NCBI GenBank assembly: GCA_964492335.1
Contig: CAZBJX010000041.1
Coordinates: 1 to 6,792 of the forward strand
Reading direction: 5' to 3'
DNA length: 6,792 nt
DNA from: JAFGCL01 sp964492335
GTDB taxonomy: Bacteria; Chloroflexota; Dehalococcoidia; UBA2247; RBG-13-53-26
Shown one piece after another: positions 4,713 to 6,792 of this stretch. Within the stretch, counting starts at the first letter, position 1. Every line of letters begins with the position of its first letter. The notes under the pieces are model-generated. The model searched no databases. It was given only the letters and a program-made list of their open reading frames with translations, and had not been told where the DNA came from. Made by a program: the position numbers and the translations under genes.

Positions 4713-6152
4713 ATGGCCGGAATAGTTTCTTACGGGGCCTATATCCCCATGTACAGGCTCAGCCGGGCGGTCCTGGGCCAGGTGTGGGGCGGTGGTGGAA
4801 AGGGAGAGAAAGCCATATGCAACTGCGATGAGGACAGCATCACCATGGCGGTTGAGGCCGCCAGGGACTGCCTCAAGGGCACGGACCGGCAGACCGTGGA
4901 CGCCCTGTACTTCGCCAGCACCACGGCGCCCTTCAAGGAGAAGCAGTCAGCCAGCTTCGTGGCGGCTGCCCTGGACCTGCCGGAAGGCGTGGCCACCAGC
5001 GATTTCGGCAACTCGCTCCGGGCCGGGACGCTGGCCCTGCGCTCGGCGCTGGACGCCGTGAAGGCGGGCTCTGCCAGGAAGGCCCTGGTGGTGGTGGCGG
5101 ACTGCCGGCTGCCGGCGCCCAATACCGCCGGCGAGGGCGCCCTGGGCGATGGCGCCGCGGCCCTGCTCATCGGGGCGACGGACGTGGCCGTCGAATTCGA
5201 GGCCAGCGCCTATACCTACAGCGAGTTCCTGGACGTGTGGCGGCTGGAGACCGACCGGTTCCAGCGCCAGTGGGAGGAGCGCTTCATCCAGGACGAGGGC
5301 TACGTGTCCCACATGAAGAAGGCCATCACCGCGTTCCTGAAGGCGAACAAGCTGGCGGCCAAGGACTTCACCAGGGCCGCTATCTACGGGCCCAATGCCC
5401 GGAGCCACCAGGCGGTGGCCACCGCCGTGGGCATCGACGCCAAGACCCAGCTGGAGGCCCCGCTCTACGACAGCGTGGGCCATACCGGGGCCGCCCTGGC
5501 CCTCATGGTCCTGGTGCAGGCGCTGGAGGACGCCAGGCCGGGCGACAGGGTCCTCTTCGGCAACTGGGGGGACGGCACCGACGTTCACTCGCTGAAGGTG
5601 ACCCCGGCCATCGAGAAGATCAAGGACCGCCGGGCCATCAAGCGGCACCTGGCCTCCAAGGTCATGCTGGAGAACTACGGGAAGTACCTCACCTTCCGCA
5701 ACCTCGTGGTCTCCGATGACGGGGCGGCCTGGCAGACGGCGCCGCCCATGACCCGGCCGCGGACCGCCCTGACCGCCATGTGGAGGGACCGCAACTGGGT
5801 GTACCGCTGCCACGGGCACCACTGCACCAAGTGCGGCAAGACCCAGTTCCCGCTGCAGAAGCGCTGCATGTACTGCCAGGCGGAGGAGAAGTTCCTGGAG
5901 GAAGTGCCCCTGTCCGAGCGCAAGGGCGTCCTCTTCACCTACAGCATGGACGAGAGGACCGCGGTCACCGATCCGCCCAACATCCTCGGCGCCGTCAACC
6001 TCGAAGGCGAGGTGCGCATCTTCAGCCAGGTGACCGACCGGGACGTCAAGAGCATCAAGGTGGGCATGCCGATGGAGATGACCTTCCGCAGGATCCACGA
6101 TGCCCTGGGCGTGCACAACTACTTCTGGAAATGCCGGCCGGCCAGGGACTAG
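4713..6152 (+). CDS. HMG-CoA synthase-like (thiolase-fold) protein fused to DUF35 Zn-ribbon/OB domain
   Basis: This 479-residue cytoplasmic protein has two parts. Residues 1 to about 330 form a ketoacyl-synthase-III/HMG-CoA-synthase-type thiolase fold. It shows IVSYGAYIPMYRL (4-16), FGNSLRAGTLAL (98-109), GALGDGAAALLIG (142-154), YGPNARSHQ (225-233) and SVGHTGAA (254-261). Residues about 355-479 form a DUF35 module: a zinc ribbon with C371, C374, C385 and C388, then an OB-fold. In archaea, separate HMGS and DUF35 proteins assemble with a thiolase; here the first two are fused and the thiolase gene follows 23 nt later. By manual alignment, the catalytic Cys position (C in 'ACKAGT' of archaeal enzymes) is L102, and the His of 'HQPN' is Tyr225. 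This casts doubt on real HMG-CoA synthase activity. A retro-aldolase-like or scaffold role, as in DUF35-linked thiolase-fold aldolases, is possible but inferred. The start is well supported by AAAGGAG. Confidence 0.88.
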   Translation: MAGIVSYGAYIPMYRLSRAVLGQVWGGGGKGEKAICNCDEDSITMAVEAARDCLKGTDRQTVDALYFASTTAPFKEKQSASFVAAALDLPEGVATSDFGNSLRAGTLALRSALDAVKAGSARKALVVVADCRLPAPNTAGEGALGDGAAALLIGATDVAVEFEASAYTYSEFLDVWRLETDRFQRQWEERFIQDEGYVSHMKKAITAFLKANKLAAKDFTRAAIYGPNARSHQAVATAVGIDAKTQLEAPLYDSVGHTGAALALMVLVQALEDARPGDRVLFGNWGDGTDVHSLKVTPAIEKIKDRRAIKRHLASKVMLENYGKYLTFRNLVVSDDGAAWQTAPPMTRPRTALTAMWRDRNWVYRCHGHHCTKCGKTQFPLQKRCMYCQAEEKFLEEVPLSERKGVLFTYSMDERTAVTDPPNILGAVNLEGEVRIFSQVTDRDVKSIKVGMPMEMTFRRIHDALGVHNYFWKCRPARD

Positions 6153-6164
6153 GGCGGAATTAGG

Positions 6165-6171
6165 AAAGGAG
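6165..6171 (+). promoter_or_regulatory. Shine-Dalgarno site for the thiolase, same leader motif as the fusion gene
   Basis: AAAGGAG lies 4 nt before the ATG at 6176. An 11-nt string, GGAAAGGAGAG, is shared exactly with the ribosome site of the upstream gene (4699-4709 and 6163-6173). This suggests matched, strong translation of the two partners. Confidence 0.7.
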
Positions 6172-6175
6172 AGCG

Positions 6176-6792
6176 ATGGCAGAGAGTATCAAAGACAAAG
6201 TCGCTATCGTGGGCATGGGCTGCACCAAGTTCGGCGAGCGGTGGAATGCCGACGCCAAGGACATGATCACCGAGGCCGTCGACGAGGCCCTCCAGGATGC
6301 GGGTGTTGAGCTCAACGACATACAGGCAATATGGCAGGGGACCCAGTGGGGGACCCAGCTTTCCGAGGGCGGCGTGGCCACCGGGACCCTGGTTTCCAGC
6401 ACGCTGCAGACCCAGTACATACCGGTGACCCGCGTGGAGAACGCCTGCGGCACCGGGGCCGAGTCCCTGAGGGGGGCCACCTTCGCCCTCATCGCCAAGG
6501 GCTACGACCTGGTCATGGCGGTGGGCGTGGAGAAGTGCAAGGACATGGGCTTCGGCGGGCTGCCCTCCGTGTGGATCGGCCGCTGGGAGCCGGTGTACGG
6601 CGCCTTCGGCACCGGCCCGGGGCGGTACGCCATGTCCGCGGTGGCCTACTTCGCCAAGTACGGCCTGAGCAACGAGGATGGCAAGAGGATGTTGGCCGAG
6701 ATCTCGGTCAAGAGCCACTTCTACGGCGCCCACAACCCCAAGGCCCACCTGCGCAGGCAGGTGACCATCGAGCAGGTCATGAACGCCCCCAT
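6176..6792 (+). CDS. Thiolase family protein (acetyl-CoA acetyltransferase/SCP2-thiolase-like), 3' truncated
   Basis: 205 codons are visible before the window edge, roughly the N-terminal half of a thiolase of about 390-400 residues. The sequence opens with KVAIVGMGCTKFGER (8-22), typical of the non-FadA, SCP2/archaeal-type thiolases. VENACGTGAESLRGA (87-101) contains the nucleophilic cysteine C91, so this partner, unlike the upstream fusion protein, keeps its acyl-accepting residue. SHFYGAHNPKAHLR (180-193) matches the NPKA block of SCP2-type thiolases. The C-terminal His and second Cys lie outside the window. By homology it condenses or cleaves acyl-CoA and acetyl-CoA. Its position after an HMGS-like/DUF35 fusion suggests that it forms a complex with it, DUF35 acting as the bridge as in archaea. 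ATG 6176 has AAAGGAG 4 nt upstream. Confidence 0.9.
   Translation, partial: MAESIKDKVAIVGMGCTKFGERWNADAKDMITEAVDEALQDAGVELNDIQAIWQGTQWGTQLSEGGVATGTLVSSTLQTQYIPVTRVENACGTGAESLRGATFALIAKGYDLVMAVGVEKCKDMGFGGLPSVWIGRWEPVYGAFGTGPGRYAMSAVAYFAKYGLSNEDGKRMLAEISVKSHFYGAHNPKAHLRRQVTIEQVMNAP

Noticed and set aside
4947..6116. Minus-strand open frame of about 389 codons opposite the HMGS-like/DUF35 gene
   Set aside because: The biased His/Gly/Val/Leu composition has no recognisable domain and lies wholly inside a gene with clear motifs on the other strand.
1..6792. CRISPR arrays, tRNA or rRNA genes, riboswitches, tandem repeats
   Set aside because: None was seen by eye: no regularly spaced repeats, no cloverleaf or conserved rRNA/tRNA segments in the short spacers, and no stretch over 300 bases without a gene.

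Overview
The window is a GC-rich bacterial contig (about two thirds G+C by eye) with tightly packed genes, strong Shine-Dalgarno sites, two GTG starts that are well supported, and frequent AGG arginine and ATA isoleucine codons. The gene set (DUF6125, DUF1284, SfsA, a MagIII-type glycosylase, an HMG-CoA-synthase-like/DUF35 fusion next to a thiolase) fits an uncultured, probably anaerobic or microaerophilic bacterium. A Chloroflexi/Dehalococcoidia-type genome is my best guess, but this is inference from gene content and style, not a marker gene. A run of 100 N shows that this is a draft scaffold.

Layout. 1-75: last codons of an ORF resembling an IS630-type transposase C-terminus, with lower GC than the rest. 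121-684 (+): DUF6125-like cysteine-containing protein. 689-1105 (-): DUF1284-type putative Fe-S protein, convergent with the previous gene; both stop codons sit inside one perfect 16-bp palindrome. 1106-1250: divergent promoter region. 1251-2123 (+): 3-hydroxybutyryl-CoA dehydrogenase. 2124-2259: spacer with a perfect 13-bp hairpin. 2260-3027 (+): SDR oxidoreductase. 3035-3134: assembly gap whose two flanks share 8 identical bases. 3184-3873 (+): SfsA nuclease-fold protein. 3882-4577 (+): endonuclease-III-superfamily DNA glycosylase, 8 nt behind sfsA. 4578-4712: terminator followed by a near-consensus sigma-70 promoter. 4713-6152 (+): thiolase-fold HMG-CoA-synthase-like protein fused to a DUF35 zinc ribbon/OB domain. 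6176 to the edge (+): thiolase, truncated by the window end.

How the genes fit together. The dehydrogenase, the SDR and the fusion-thiolase pair all suggest acyl-CoA chemistry: reversible 3-hydroxyacyl-CoA/3-ketoacyl-CoA oxidation plus a carbon-carbon bond making or breaking step on a thiolase-fold/DUF35 assembly. The 4713-6792 pair carries the same three modules (HMGS fold, DUF35, thiolase) as the archaeal thiolase/HMG-CoA-synthase complex. However, the HMGS-like domain does not show the catalytic Cys or His at the expected positions, so ordinary HMG-CoA synthesis is doubtful. This pair is the most interesting part of the window. SfsA and the glycosylase form a separate two-gene nucleic-acid unit. 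The first two genes are poorly characterised cysteine-rich proteins.
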